Origin: a virus
IMG/VR virus record: IMGVR_UViG_3300042317_000583
Span: 1-54,619 of that record
Length of the DNA: 54,619 nucleotides
Strand: one strand, 5' to 3'
Shown: one piece after another, positions 47,596 through 54,340 of the stretch
Position numbering within the stretch: the first letter of the stretch is position 1
Layout: each line of letters opens with the position of its first letter
Made by a program: the position numbers and the translations under genes
Notes under the pieces: model-generated
Database searches by the model: none
What the model was told of the DNA's origin: nothing
Seen by the model: the letters and a program-made list of their open reading frames with translations, nothing else

Positions 47596-48161
47596 TTGCC
47601 CTCCAGCCAGTTGCCGATGGCACCGATGCACTCGGCGTTGTAGTCACTGACGACAAAACGCTTCCCTGCATCGGCGAACACCTTGGCCGAGCGGCCGTAC
47701 CCGCAGCAGAAATCACCGATGCACCCATAGCTCTGTGACAGCGATGCAAGGATGTCCCATGCGGGGCGACCCGGCTCCCACGGCTGAATATCGCCGTACA
47801 CGATAGCCATGGCCGGAGCCCCATTGAGCTTTGTGGGCAGCACGAACCGGGGTTGGGGGAGGAGCGGGACTGCTCGCTTGCCAGCGACGATCACGACCGG
47901 AACGGAGAGCCCGCGGATGATCTCTGCAACTCGGGCCATGAATGTTGAGTAAGTCCGGCCGTCCTCAACATTTGCCCGTTTGTCGAACTCGGCGAAGCCG
48001 TCCTTCCACGGCAGGTCCGTGTAGAACACGTCGCAGCCATCAAACTCGGGCGGCAGACGGGACGACGACATGAGGTCGTGAGCCATGGCGACCGACTGCC
48101 CAGCCGAGACATACTGCCTCGGCGTGTGCTTCAGTGCAGCGTGCAGTGCTGAGTGGTACAT
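47592..48161 (-). CDS. DNA methyltransferase-like protein with YTDLPW motif (189 aa)
   Basis: F-Y-T-D-L-P-W near residue 46 replaces the usual [DNS]-P-P-[YFW] motif IV. A SAM-binding motif I, D-F-C-C-G-Y-G-R, appears near residue 150, after motif IV, giving the beta-class order. The Leu in D-L-P-W could alter activity. It overlaps the previous methyltransferase gene by one base. Confidence 0.75.
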   Translation of the reverse strand: MYHSALHAALKHTPRQYVSAGQSVAMAHDLMSSSRLPPEFDGCDVFYTDLPWKDGFAEFDKRANVEDGRTYSTFMARVAEIIRGLSVPVVIVAGKRAVPLLPQPRFVLPTKLNGAPAMAIVYGDIQPWEPGRPAWDILASLSQSYGCIGDFCCGYGRSAKVFADAGKRFVVSDYNAECIGAIGNWLEGK

Positions 48162-48775
48162 CACCCTGCCGACTTCTTTAGGAAGGCGATTGTCTTTGAC
48201 AGCCGCTTCTCGTTGAACTCGTTGCCCCGGAAACGCATGCCGGCAGCGACCGCCGCCCGTGCCGTGTATCCCATGCCGCAGCATGGATCGCAGCAGAGCC
48301 CGCCCTCGACCGCTACGCTCTTGACGGCCTGCACCACCATCGGGAGGCCAATGGCCCCGGAGAGCGAAACTCTCGCGACGTAGGATGGCGATGTGCCGCC
48401 GTAGACGACTGAGCTCTCCAGAATCTTGCTGCCGGAGCGGTACTTGACCCGTTCAATCTTGATGTTGTGCAGGACGGCACTGAGGGCGGAGGCCAGTTCG
48501 TCCTCCCACTTCACCCCTGTCTCCACGAACGCGAACCCGTCCACGTACCTGCCGATCAGGGAGACGAACCGGGCCTGAAGCTCCGCGTACGTCAGCGGGC
48601 GGAAGTCTCGTCCGGTGTGCCGCTTGTTGACGGTCACCCAGTACCGCAGGTTGCCCGTGCCCCACGGCGGGTCGGAGTAGAGAACCTTGATCTTCTCGCC
48701 GGACAGGAGCGAATCAACGACAGGATCATCAACGCTTGCGCACGTCACTGCGTGCGGGCCGATGTGCTGTATCAC
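48161..48775 (-). CDS. Beta-class-like DNA methyltransferase (204 aa)
   Basis: Y-S-D-P-P-W-G-T-G near residue 33 is motif IV of N6-adenine or N4-cytosine methyltransferases. C-D-P-C-C-G-M-G-Y near residue 165 is motif I, placed after IV (beta order). No cognate restriction enzyme is nearby, so it is an orphan modification enzyme, probably self-protecting the phage. ATG 48775. Confidence 0.88.
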   Translation of the reverse strand: MIQHIGPHAVTCASVDDPVVDSLLSGEKIKVLYSDPPWGTGNLRYWVTVNKRHTGRDFRPLTYAELQARFVSLIGRYVDGFAFVETGVKWEDELASALSAVLHNIKIERVKYRSGSKILESSVVYGGTSPSYVARVSLSGAIGLPMVVQAVKSVAVEGGLCCDPCCGMGYTARAAVAAGMRFRGNEFNEKRLSKTIAFLKKSAG

Positions 48776-49061
48776 CAGAATCCTCCTTGATCTCAGCCCG
48801 GTTGATCAGAATTGTCTGATCCAGCGGGCTTCCCATCGTCCAGTACGTGAATCCATCCACGTCCAGATATTTGTATTCCCTGCCGCCGAACTTCTTGGCG
48901 TATCCGCGACGGCGGATTTCCATGACGAAGTTCTCAAACTGTTTTTCGTCCGACGCACGACGCCGCAGCGCATACCAGTGCGGCGTCTTGGGCATCGTCT
49001 TTGCAAATGTCCATGTATTAAGAGCGATAAACTCGCGTATTTCTTGGTCAGTCACGCGCAT
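48729..49061 (-). CDS. Methyltransferase-associated phage protein (110 aa)
   Basis: N-T-W-T-F-A-K-T-M-P, P-H-W-Y-A-L-R-R-R-A and K-Y-L-D-V-D-G-F-T-Y-W-T-M-G-S-P-L are strongly conserved-looking blocks that I have seen in small proteins beside phage methylases, without a known function. The gene overlaps the methyltransferase start by 47 bases. ATG 49061 is preceded by no clear ribosome-binding site, although a CTCCTCCC sequence lies upstream. Confidence 0.75.
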   Translation of the reverse strand: MRVTDQEIREFIALNTWTFAKTMPKTPHWYALRRRASDEKQFENFVMEIRRRGYAKKFGGREYKYLDVDGFTYWTMGSPLDQTILINRAEIKEDSGDTAHRPARSDVRKR

Positions 49062-49243
49062 GCACCACAAGCGGGAGGAGTGTTTGTCGCACCGTAAACA
49101 CCGTACAGCGAATCTTACGGAGCGTTTTCCGAGAGGAAAGACCCCCCCACCAAAACCTCCGGCGGCGCGAGCATGAGGTAAGCACGGGGTTTACTCCTGA
49201 GTTGAGGTCCGCGATAGCGATGCCCCCACCCCCTCACCGTTTG
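49062..49243. other. 182-bp gap upstream of the methylase cassette
   Basis: The largest non-coding gap on the virion side. It contains a C-run (49142-49148) and an ACCGTAAACACCGTAC direct repeat near 49090. The HNH gene lies on the far side. It is a plausible place for a promoter or packaging (cos) site, but no consensus promoter is visible. Confidence 0.4.
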
Positions 49244-49555
49244 TTATCTATCGCTTCTTGTTTCCTCCTCGGTCTTCCTGCCATGGCACGCTGAACATAA
49301 GCACTGACCATTCAATAGGTCGTACCTGCTGCCGCCTCGCGAGACAGGCACGATGTGGTCGGCGTGTGCTTCGCCCTTGCCCCCGCACACTCGCTTGCAG
49401 ACCCGGCACTCCCAGCAGTCTCTTGCCAGCACAGCCTTCCTCCACGCCCGGTGCCGCGAGTCGCAGTACCCTCTTGCCGCAGCGTTGGGTCGACGTTCGA
49501 CGCGGCCTGCCTTGGGGGCTTGTGCCGGCCGGTGCATGGGAACCTTGTAGGGCAT
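49244..49555 (-). CDS. HNH endonuclease (103 aa)
   Basis: C-W-E-C-R-V-C near residue 50 and H-A-D-H-I-V-P-V-S-R-G-G, then L-C-S-A-C-H-G-R-K, form a zinc-bound HNH nuclease (beta-beta-alpha-metal). Phage HNH proteins often assist terminase at cos sites. Starts at ATG 49555, overlapping the upstream stop by one base (TGATG). It is separated from TerS by the accessory cassette, an unusual order. Confidence 0.88.
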   Translation of the reverse strand: MPYKVPMHRPAQAPKAGRVERRPNAAARGYCDSRHRAWRKAVLARDCWECRVCKRVCGGKGEAHADHIVPVSRGGSRYDLLNGQCLCSACHGRKTEEETRSDR

Positions 49556-49866
49556 CAGTTCGTTGCCGTGTCCTTGGGCCTCACCATCAGTACCGACTTG
49601 ATTTCCCGCTGCCCGTTCGCCAGCTCTTGCATCGTCTCGGCCTGCTGTTCCTGTGTGTGCCCTATTTCCTTGAGCGTCTCCTGCGTTGTCTCCAGAAACT
49701 TGGTATGTGCTGTCACGACCGGGACGACGACCGTCGAGTGCACCGACACTGCCACGTCCCTCGCCATCCACAGGACTGCGACAAGGATCAGCACCGGTAC
49801 CCCGAACCGCTCGGCGAGCCGCAGGAAAAAGTCCAGTGTCCCGACCTGCTTCTCTGAGTCTGTCAT
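49555..49866 (-). CDS. Single-pass membrane protein with coiled coil (103 aa)
   Basis: Hydrophobic segment F-G-V-P-V-L-I-L-V-A-V-L-W-M-A (residues 21-36) followed by a helical, Q- and E-rich tail (LETTQETLKEIGHTQEQQAE). The layout matches small holin-like or spanin-like lysis accessories. ATG 49866 overlaps the previous stop (ATGA). Confidence 0.7.
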   Translation of the reverse strand: MTDSEKQVGTLDFFLRLAERFGVPVLILVAVLWMARDVAVSVHSTVVVPVVTAHTKFLETTQETLKEIGHTQEQQAETMQELANGQREIKSVLMVRPKDTATN

Positions 49867-50255
49867 GTAGCCTCCCACCCGCACTGCCGGCGAAGCTCAC
49901 CCACGTCGAGCCGCCCGGAGAACCACCGCGACAGTAGGTACCTGACAATGGCCTCGACCGCCCACGCCAGCACTACCGACATAAACACGAACCCGTAGTT
50001 GTTGTCCTTCTGCATGCCGTGGTCCCGCAGGTACCCTGACATGACCTGAGCCTCCAGCAGCTTCTTGCGATCCTGCACGCCCTGCGACTTGGCGGAGAGT
50101 GCCGAGAGCTCCGCATCGGGGAAATGAGCACACGCTCGCATGAGCAGTTCCGCACACCGCTTCTTCCCCAGCACTGCCCGTCGGCAGAGCGACGGACGCA
50201 ACGCCTTCCAGCAGTCGTCAATGAGTTCGTCCAGCGTCACTTGGTTTTCTGGCAT
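49863..50255 (-). CDS. Membrane protein of the lysis region (130 aa)
   Basis: A hydrophilic N-terminal 85 residues (helical, several C) is followed by a transmembrane helix F-V-F-M-S-V-V-L-A-W-A-V-E-A-I (residues 90-110). The end is basic. Holin-type function is possible. ATG 50255 lies inside the preceding small gene (19-base overlap). Confidence 0.65.
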   Translation of the reverse strand: MPENQVTLDELIDDCWKALRPSLCRRAVLGKKRCAELLMRACAHFPDAELSALSAKSQGVQDRKKLLEAQVMSGYLRDHGMQKDNNYGFVFMSVVLAWAVEAIVRYLLSRWFSGRLDVGELRRQCGWEAT

Positions 50256-50527
50256 GATCCGTCCTTGCACTTGCATTTGCACGTCGGCGGGCATGGGCAC
50301 GGCACCCACGCGATTCCGTCCCCGCTCCGCACCTTCCCGTTGACGCACTTCTGGCAGCACTTATCCGTGGCGGGAGGCCCGGGGCTGAACGTTCTCCGGG
50401 CACGCACCGTCTCGTACGCCGTGCGTGCGGCAATCTCTGCCGTCACCTCTGGAGAGTTAGCCGGTTGAACGCGGCACCCGTCAAACCACATCAGCGAGAG
50501 GGCCGTCACCAGCGTCGCCGTTTTCAT
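50237..50527 (-). CDS. Small cysteine-rich exported protein (96 aa)
   Basis: The first 18 residues (KTATLVTALSLMWFDGC) look like a signal with a possible but non-ideal lipobox at C18. The C-terminal part is cysteine-rich (C-C-Q-K-C and C-P-C-P-P-T-C-K-C-K-C). It overlaps the protease gene's end by 4 bases. Perhaps a periplasmic or membrane-attached lysis protein. Confidence 0.6.
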   Translation of the reverse strand: MKTATLVTALSLMWFDGCRVQPANSPEVTAEIAARTAYETVRARRTFSPGPPATDKCCQKCVNGKVRSGDGIAWVPCPCPPTCKCKCKDGSCQKTK

Positions 50528-51435
50528 AGCCAGCCCCCGGTCCAGTTTGGCAGCTGCGTTGGAGAGAATCCGGTGTACCCCGCAAGTGCGTAGCTATCGT
50601 CGCCAGCGACCAGACGGTCAATCACGTCGGCATCGACCCAGCCTCCGCTCCGCTGAAACTGCACCGGCAGTGCCGTGTCAACCGTGCCCTCGTAGCAGTC
50701 GCCCCATGAGTTCTCTACGAACGCCCCGGGGCGGTCGCCGAACCGCACGCCGCAGATCATTTGGCAATGAGCCCATGACCCGGACTGACGCAGCCAGCCG
50801 TCGCGCAGGTTCATGTTGAAGCCGAGCCCGCTGCACACTGCCACCGGGTACCCATTGCTGATGGCCTTCGCCACGTCCTTAAAATCTTGGACGAGCGTGA
50901 CTTCGCCAACCTTGTGTCGAGCGGCAAACGGCTCCAGCGCGTCGGGCACACCGTTGCGTCCCCAGTCCCGTTCCAGCGACCCGGGGGAGCGGTCAAACAC
51001 CTTGCCGTCGTAACTCTGCCCGCAGTGCAGCGTGCCGTACTTCGTCACTGCCTTGGCGGCCGCGGCTCCGTAGCTGCCGTCCCCGCCGTTGTTTGCTTTC
51101 TGGCCCCGAGCCTCAACGCGGCTAAACCCGTATGTGCCTGCTTCAAGCACCCGGCCGCCGAACGACTCGCGTTCTCCTCGCAGCAAAATGTCACATGCCG
51201 CCAGTACGTCGCATGAAAGACTCCAGCCCCAGCCAACGCAGGAGCCGATCTCCTGCCTGCCTCGTTGCCAGTGCGGGTTCACTTTCAGCAGGTAATGCCC
51301 GAGGAACACGTCGTGCTGCGCCACCTCAAGGGCTGGCCCAGCGTCCGCCATCGTCGGTTTCGCCAGCGACGAGACGAACTTGCTTTGTGCTTTCGGGTCG
51401 GATTCGTACCCGAACAATGGCGTGAACTCTGCCAT
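50524..51435 (-). CDS. Papain-like (C1-type) cysteine peptidase (303 aa)
   Basis: Catalytic pattern of C1A proteases: G-R-Q-E-I-G-S-C-V-G-W near residue 64 (Gln and Cys), W-A-H-C-Q-M near 222 (His) and V-E-N-S-W-G-D-C near 244 (Asn). No signal peptide. Sits with small membrane proteins in the probable lysis region, so it could cut peptidoglycan or S-layer-like cell-wall protein. A host-like C1A fold in a phage is uncommon compared with CHAP. ATG 51435 follows AAGGGG. Confidence 0.83.
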   Translation of the reverse strand: MAEFTPLFGYESDPKAQSKFVSSLAKPTMADAGPALEVAQHDVFLGHYLLKVNPHWQRGRQEIGSCVGWGWSLSCDVLAACDILLRGERESFGGRVLEAGTYGFSRVEARGQKANNGGDGSYGAAAAKAVTKYGTLHCGQSYDGKVFDRSPGSLERDWGRNGVPDALEPFAARHKVGEVTLVQDFKDVAKAISNGYPVAVCSGLGFNMNLRDGWLRQSGSWAHCQMICGVRFGDRPGAFVENSWGDCYEGTVDTALPVQFQRSGGWVDADVIDRLVAGDDSYALAGYTGFSPTQLPNWTGGWL

Positions 51436-51437
51436 GT

Positions 51438-51932
51438 TCACCCCTTGTTAATGCCGGCCCATGCCAGCGACTTCGCGGCCTTGATGTACGCCTTGCGGAG
51501 TTCGGGCGTCACCGCCACGTCATCCTTGCCCAGCACTGCCGGGTCGGCCAGAAAAGCCTCGGTCGCTTCCCGCAGGCCGACGTACTTGCCCGGGGCATTG
51601 CCCGCGATGCGGTTCCACGCGATGTCAAAGCAGATGACGGTAAATGCCCGCAGTGATTTCGTGTCGGTCAGGATCACGTCATTCCCGTACTGCCCAACCT
51701 CGTCCCCGGCAACGACGCCTGCCGCCTTTTCCCATACCTCCGCCCACAAAGCCCGGTCCACGGCCGACGCTTGCCGCAGTGCCGCGGCGACCGGGGCCAG
51801 CTTCCCCGTGCTGTCCGCCGCCGGCGAGTCATGCTCAGGCGAGGGGGCAGGGGAGTGCTGCTTGTCAATTCCGTAAATGGCAAACCAGACGAGAACCACG
51901 GCGGCACCGATTCGCAGGATGTGGGCAGTCAT
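51438..51932 (-). CDS. N-terminally anchored protein of the lysis region (164 aa)
   Basis: Residues 3-20 (ILRIGAAVVLVWFAIYGI) form a membrane anchor or signal. A P-S-P-E linker and a helical domain with ADPAVLGKDDVAVTPELRKA follow. Function unknown; it is translationally linked to the papain-like protease and may be its partner. ATG 51932. Confidence 0.7.
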   Translation of the reverse strand: MTAHILRIGAAVVLVWFAIYGIDKQHSPAPSPEHDSPAADSTGKLAPVAAALRQASAVDRALWAEVWEKAAGVVAGDEVGQYGNDVILTDTKSLRAFTVICFDIAWNRIAGNAPGKYVGLREATEAFLADPAVLGKDDVAVTPELRKAYIKAAKSLAWAGINKG

Positions 51933-51933
51933 T

Positions 51934-52239
51934 TCAGGCCTTCGGCTGCTTGAGCATTTGGTCAATGAGTTGCTGACAGAGCTTGACGGCCTCCGCCTTA
52001 CCCTGTGCCTGCAGCTTGGCCGCAAGCTCCAGCACGGTGTGCATGTCTGCTTCGCCGGGGGGCGAGATGTCCGGGATCAGGTTCTCCACCTGCTCGGCGA
52101 GTGCCGGGAACGCCTTCTTGACTTCAGCCTCTACAAACGACATTACCCACGACAGGAGCCAACGCCCCACGATTCGCAGCGTAGGTGAGACGACGAGCGC
52201 GACGGCCACGCCTACCATTGCCATTTGAACGAGCGTCAT
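51934..52239 (-). CDS. Holin-like membrane protein (101 aa)
   Basis: Residues 3-22 (LVQMAMVGVAVALVVSPTLR) and 24-37 (IVGRWLLSWVMSFV) are hydrophobic; the rest is helical and charged. One long or two short helices at the N terminus fit a small holin. ATG 52239 overlaps the previous stop (ATGA). Confidence 0.7.
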   Translation of the reverse strand: MTLVQMAMVGVAVALVVSPTLRIVGRWLLSWVMSFVEAEVKKAFPALAEQVENLIPDISPPGEADMHTVLELAAKLQAQGKAEAVKLCQQLIDQMLKQPKA

Positions 52240-52541
52240 TGAATTGCCTCTGCCTTCTGAACGGCCCAGCGGATAAATTGCTCGCCCTGCGGCGTACGCA
52301 ACAGTTCGGTGACAAGTCGCACGGCCTCATCGTCCAGCCCGGTCTTGCTTTTGCTGGCCAGCCACTCGGCCCCGTCGGCGATCAGCATGGCCCGCTTGTA
52401 CGTGTCCTGCTCGCCCAGCACCCGGCGGCCGAGCGTGACGAGCGGCCAATACTCATGCACAAGCCTCACCTGCTCGACGATGTTCGCCTGCGATTCTTGC
52501 ATCCCCATAGGGTATGCCCGCCGGCGGATACCGTCGCTCAC
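52236..52541 (-). CDS. Hypothetical protein (101 aa)
   Basis: Helical, soluble protein with W-P-L-V-T-L-G-R-R-V-L-G-E and the helices DDEAVRLVTELLRTPQGEQF. GTG 52541 overlaps the previous stop (GTGA), the most frequent start pattern here; ATG 52508 is an alternative. Function unknown. Confidence 0.6.
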   Translation of the reverse strand: MSDGIRRRAYPMGMQESQANIVEQVRLVHEYWPLVTLGRRVLGEQDTYKRAMLIADGAEWLASKSKTGLDDEAVRLVTELLRTPQGEQFIRWAVQKAEAIQ

Positions 52542-52783
52542 GGCTCCTTGTGCGTCGAGTCGCTGACGCACTGGTAAATCAGGTTAAAAACGTCCCGGAT
52601 GACGTGCTGCGGGGACATGGGGTCCGCCCCGTCAGGGAGGGCGAACTTCTCCTTCTCAGCCGTCCTCCCCATGGCATCAAGCAGCGTCAGCACCACTTCT
52701 GTGGAACTGACCGACACGATGAAACGGTGGTGGCCCTCGCTCGACTTCATGCCACGAATTCTACGAGCCTTAGCCTTGCGCAT
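52538..52783 (-). CDS. Hypothetical protein (81 aa)
   Basis: R-K-A-K-A-R-R-I-R-G-M-K at the N terminus is basic, followed by HHRFIVSVSSTEVVLTLLDA strands and a C-terminal helix. No family recognised. ATG 52783 lies in the 3' end of the HTH gene. Confidence 0.6.
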   Translation of the reverse strand: MRKAKARRIRGMKSSEGHHRFIVSVSSTEVVLTLLDAMGRTAEKEKFALPDGADPMSPQHVIRDVFNLIYQCVSDSTHKEP

Positions 52784-53102
52784 CGTCAATGTCTTTCTCG
52801 CGGACGACAGGGAACTCGTACAGTGCTGGCTTAGACACTCGCCGACGCTCCTCCACTTCAGGCGACCACGACATTCTGATAGCCAGCGACCGCTCCGCTA
52901 TCTCCTGCGGCGTAGGGTCTTTGTATGGCTGAGACGGTCGCGCTCTCGTCAGCGGCGTTCTTGGCTGCAGCCCCAGCCGGATGCGGACGCGATTGCATGA
53001 GTCGGCAGCGAGTCCAAGCTCCTCGGAGATGGACGCGACCGGCTTCCCGGCGAGCCACATTTCACGAAAGCGTTTCTCATCAACCTCAATCCGCCTTGGC
53101 AT
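52770..53102 (-). CDS. GcrA-like helix-turn-helix protein, copy 2 (110 aa)
   Basis: FREMWLAGKPVASISEELGL is the HTH, followed by A-D-S-C-N-R-V-R-I-R-L-G-L-Q-P-R (recognition helix and linker) and D-P-T-P-Q-E-I-A-E-R. It has the same order as the 97-residue protein at 1042-1335. A 15-bp hairpin lies 22 bases upstream of the start. Probable transcription regulator of the late or lysis region. Confidence 0.75.
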   Translation of the reverse strand: MPRRIEVDEKRFREMWLAGKPVASISEELGLAADSCNRVRIRLGLQPRTPLTRARPSQPYKDPTPQEIAERSLAIRMSWSPEVEERRRVSKPALYEFPVVREKDIDDAQG

Positions 53103-53124
53103 CCTGCCGGCCTTTCGCACGGTA

Positions 53125-53158
53125 GCGGGCCTCCGGCAGCGCACTGCCGGAGGCCCGC
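53125..53158. other. 15-bp perfect hairpin before the HTH gene
   Basis: GCGGGCCTCCGGCAG pairs with its exact complement around a four-base loop; arms at 53125-53139 and 53144-53158. The strongest of the intercistronic hairpins, placed 24 bases after the stop at 53182 and 22 before the start at 53102. Confidence 0.85.
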
Positions 53159-53181
53159 CGTTCGCGTCAGTCCTGTGTGGC

Positions 53182-53502
53182 CTAGTAGTAGCGGACCACC
53201 GCCACCCAGCCTCGCTTCAGCGGGGACCACGCCACGCCGATGTCTCGGACCCGCCGCTTACCCCAGAAGCAGCAGTTGTGGATCGCGTGCTCGCTCGACA
53301 CGGTGCTGAACCCGATCCCCTCGGTTTGCCCGCCCGCGTTTCGGCAGTGGGCAAAGATTCCCCGTCGAGCCATTTGCTCCGCCGCTTCTTGGGCCGGGAT
53401 GTACGCCGTCGTTGTCGTCTGCTGCACGATCACAACGCCGTCCGCCATGACCGACGCACAGCACGAAACCGCCAGAACAAGCCCGCAAATCACTGATTTC
53501 AT
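53182..53502 (-). CDS. Exported CAP-like protein (106 aa)
   Basis: A signal peptide (K-S-V-I-C-G-L-V-L-A-V-S-C-C-A-S-V-M-A) is followed by a small domain. It carries A-E-Q-M-A-R-R-G-I-F-A-H, E-G-I-G-F-S-T and I-G-V-A-W-S, the order seen in degenerate CAP/SCP proteins. A C-C-F-W-G-K motif sits where CAP proteins have a helix. AAGGAG precedes ATG 53502. Secreted moron or lysis accessory; exact role unknown. Confidence 0.65.
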   Translation of the reverse strand: MKSVICGLVLAVSCCASVMADGVVIVQQTTTTAYIPAQEAAEQMARRGIFAHCRNAGGQTEGIGFSTVSSEHAIHNCCFWGKRRVRDIGVAWSPLKRGWVAVVRYY

Positions 53503-53555
53503 AAGAAATCTCCTTGTCGCCAAAGAACCGCAAGTGCACCACGCACTCGCACCAC

Positions 53556-53729
53556 TCACCTCCGCTCAACGCCCGCGTCATGCCAGTACCCGGGTTCCCC
53601 GCTCTTGCCTCTGACAACCTTGTCCGGCTCGCGTCGGAGCGCAGCCCCGACGAGCAGCCCGATAGAGAACGTCAGTGCTTGCAGGATCACACCCAGCGAC
53701 ACGCACACTGCTTGCTCAACTGTTGACAT
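53556..53729 (-). CDS. Small single-pass membrane protein (57 aa)
   Basis: ATG 53729 with AGGAGG and TGA at 53556 encode 57 residues. VCVSLGVILQALTFSIGLLV (residues 8-27) is a clear membrane helix, followed by a basic tail (LRREPDKVVRGKSGEP). It overlaps the preceding zinc-ribbon gene by 14 bases. Possibly holin-like. Confidence 0.6.
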   Translation of the reverse strand: MSTVEQAVCVSLGVILQALTFSIGLLVGAALRREPDKVVRGKSGEPGYWHDAGVERR

Positions 53730-53820
53730 GGTTCCTCCTGAACTCCGGGCACCCGCACGCCCCGCACGGCAGCGTGTTCTCCTTCTCTGAATTGCACCTG
53801 TTGCAGAACATGCGGATCAC
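53716..53820 (-). CDS. Mini zinc ribbon (34 aa)
   Basis: GTG 53820 overlaps the HTH-gene stop (GTGA). The 34 residues carry C-N-R-C near residue 6 and C-G-A-C-G-C near 19, a compact zinc-ribbon. Very short, but the coupling and the two clean cysteine pairs favour a real gene. Function unknown. Confidence 0.5.
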   Translation of the reverse strand: MIRMFCNRCNSEKENTLPCGACGCPEFRRNHVNS

Positions 53821-54059
53821 CAGTTGGCCTTCGGCCGGCCCTGCCGGCGTGGGTTCTGGAAGTACGCTGCAATCACGTCGAGGTCGCTTTCTTTCCATCC
53901 GCAGTCCCCCGATGCTGTCGTGTACGGTTTCGGTATCACGCCCGTCCTCACCGCGTGCCGCAGTCTGTGCCGGCGCACTCGCAGCCCATGCTGCACCCAC
54001 AGCCACGCCATTACGTCGCTGACGTGCACACCGACTTGCGGCAGCATCCGTGCCTTCAC
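53817..54059 (-). CDS. Small HTH-like protein with G-R-P-K tail (80 aa)
   Basis: V-H-V-S-D-V-M-A-W-L-W-V-Q-H-G-L looks like the start of a winged HTH, followed by H-R-L-R-H-A-V-R-T-G-V-I-P-K-P. The tail N-P-R-R-Q-G-R-P-K matches the AT-hook-like tails of the three HTH proteins in 13.5-16.7 kb. GTG 54059 overlaps the VRR-NUC stop (GTGA). Probably DNA binding. Confidence 0.6.
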   Translation of the reverse strand: MKARMLPQVGVHVSDVMAWLWVQHGLRVRRHRLRHAVRTGVIPKPYTTASGDCGWKESDLDVIAAYFQNPRRQGRPKANW

Positions 54060-54340
54060 GGCTGCACCAGCGAGAGGAACGCGGCCGCCGCCTCCTTCGA
54101 CGTGACGACGCAGCACGGCGCGCCGCCCTTCTCCATGATCTCCTGCATCTGATGGGCCTGAAGCTTCGTCGGCTTCTTCCCCGGCTGCTTCACCTCCATG
54201 AATGCTGCTGCACCATTTTTGATACACAGCACGTCGGGGAGCCCGACTTGGAACTGGTTGCCGTGGAGCTTCTTGGCCCACCAGCCCAGCCCCGTAGCCG
54301 TCTTGATGATGGACGCGACGATCACTGATTCCCGTGGCAT
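54056..54340 (-). CDS. VRR-NUC-type nuclease (94 aa)
   Basis: Q-V-G-L-P-D-V-L-C-I near residue 32 and F-M-E-V-K-Q-P-G-K-K near 48 are the PD-(D/E)-x-K core of VRR-NUC domains; L-Q-A-H-Q-M-Q-E-I follows as in the family. Acts on branched DNA in replication or recombination. ATG 54340 lies inside the preceding Gp88-like gene's end. Confidence 0.88.
   Translation of the reverse strand: MPRESVIVASIIKTATGLGWWAKKLHGNQFQVGLPDVLCIKNGAAAFMEVKQPGKKPTKLQAHQMQEIMEKGGAPCCVVTSKEAAAAFLSLVQP

Noticed and set aside
53258-53617. Overlapping minus-strand frame beginning M-T-R-A-L-S-G-G-E-W
   Set aside because: It runs through the CAP-like gene in another frame and has no domain; only its first codons lie in the gap 53503-53555.
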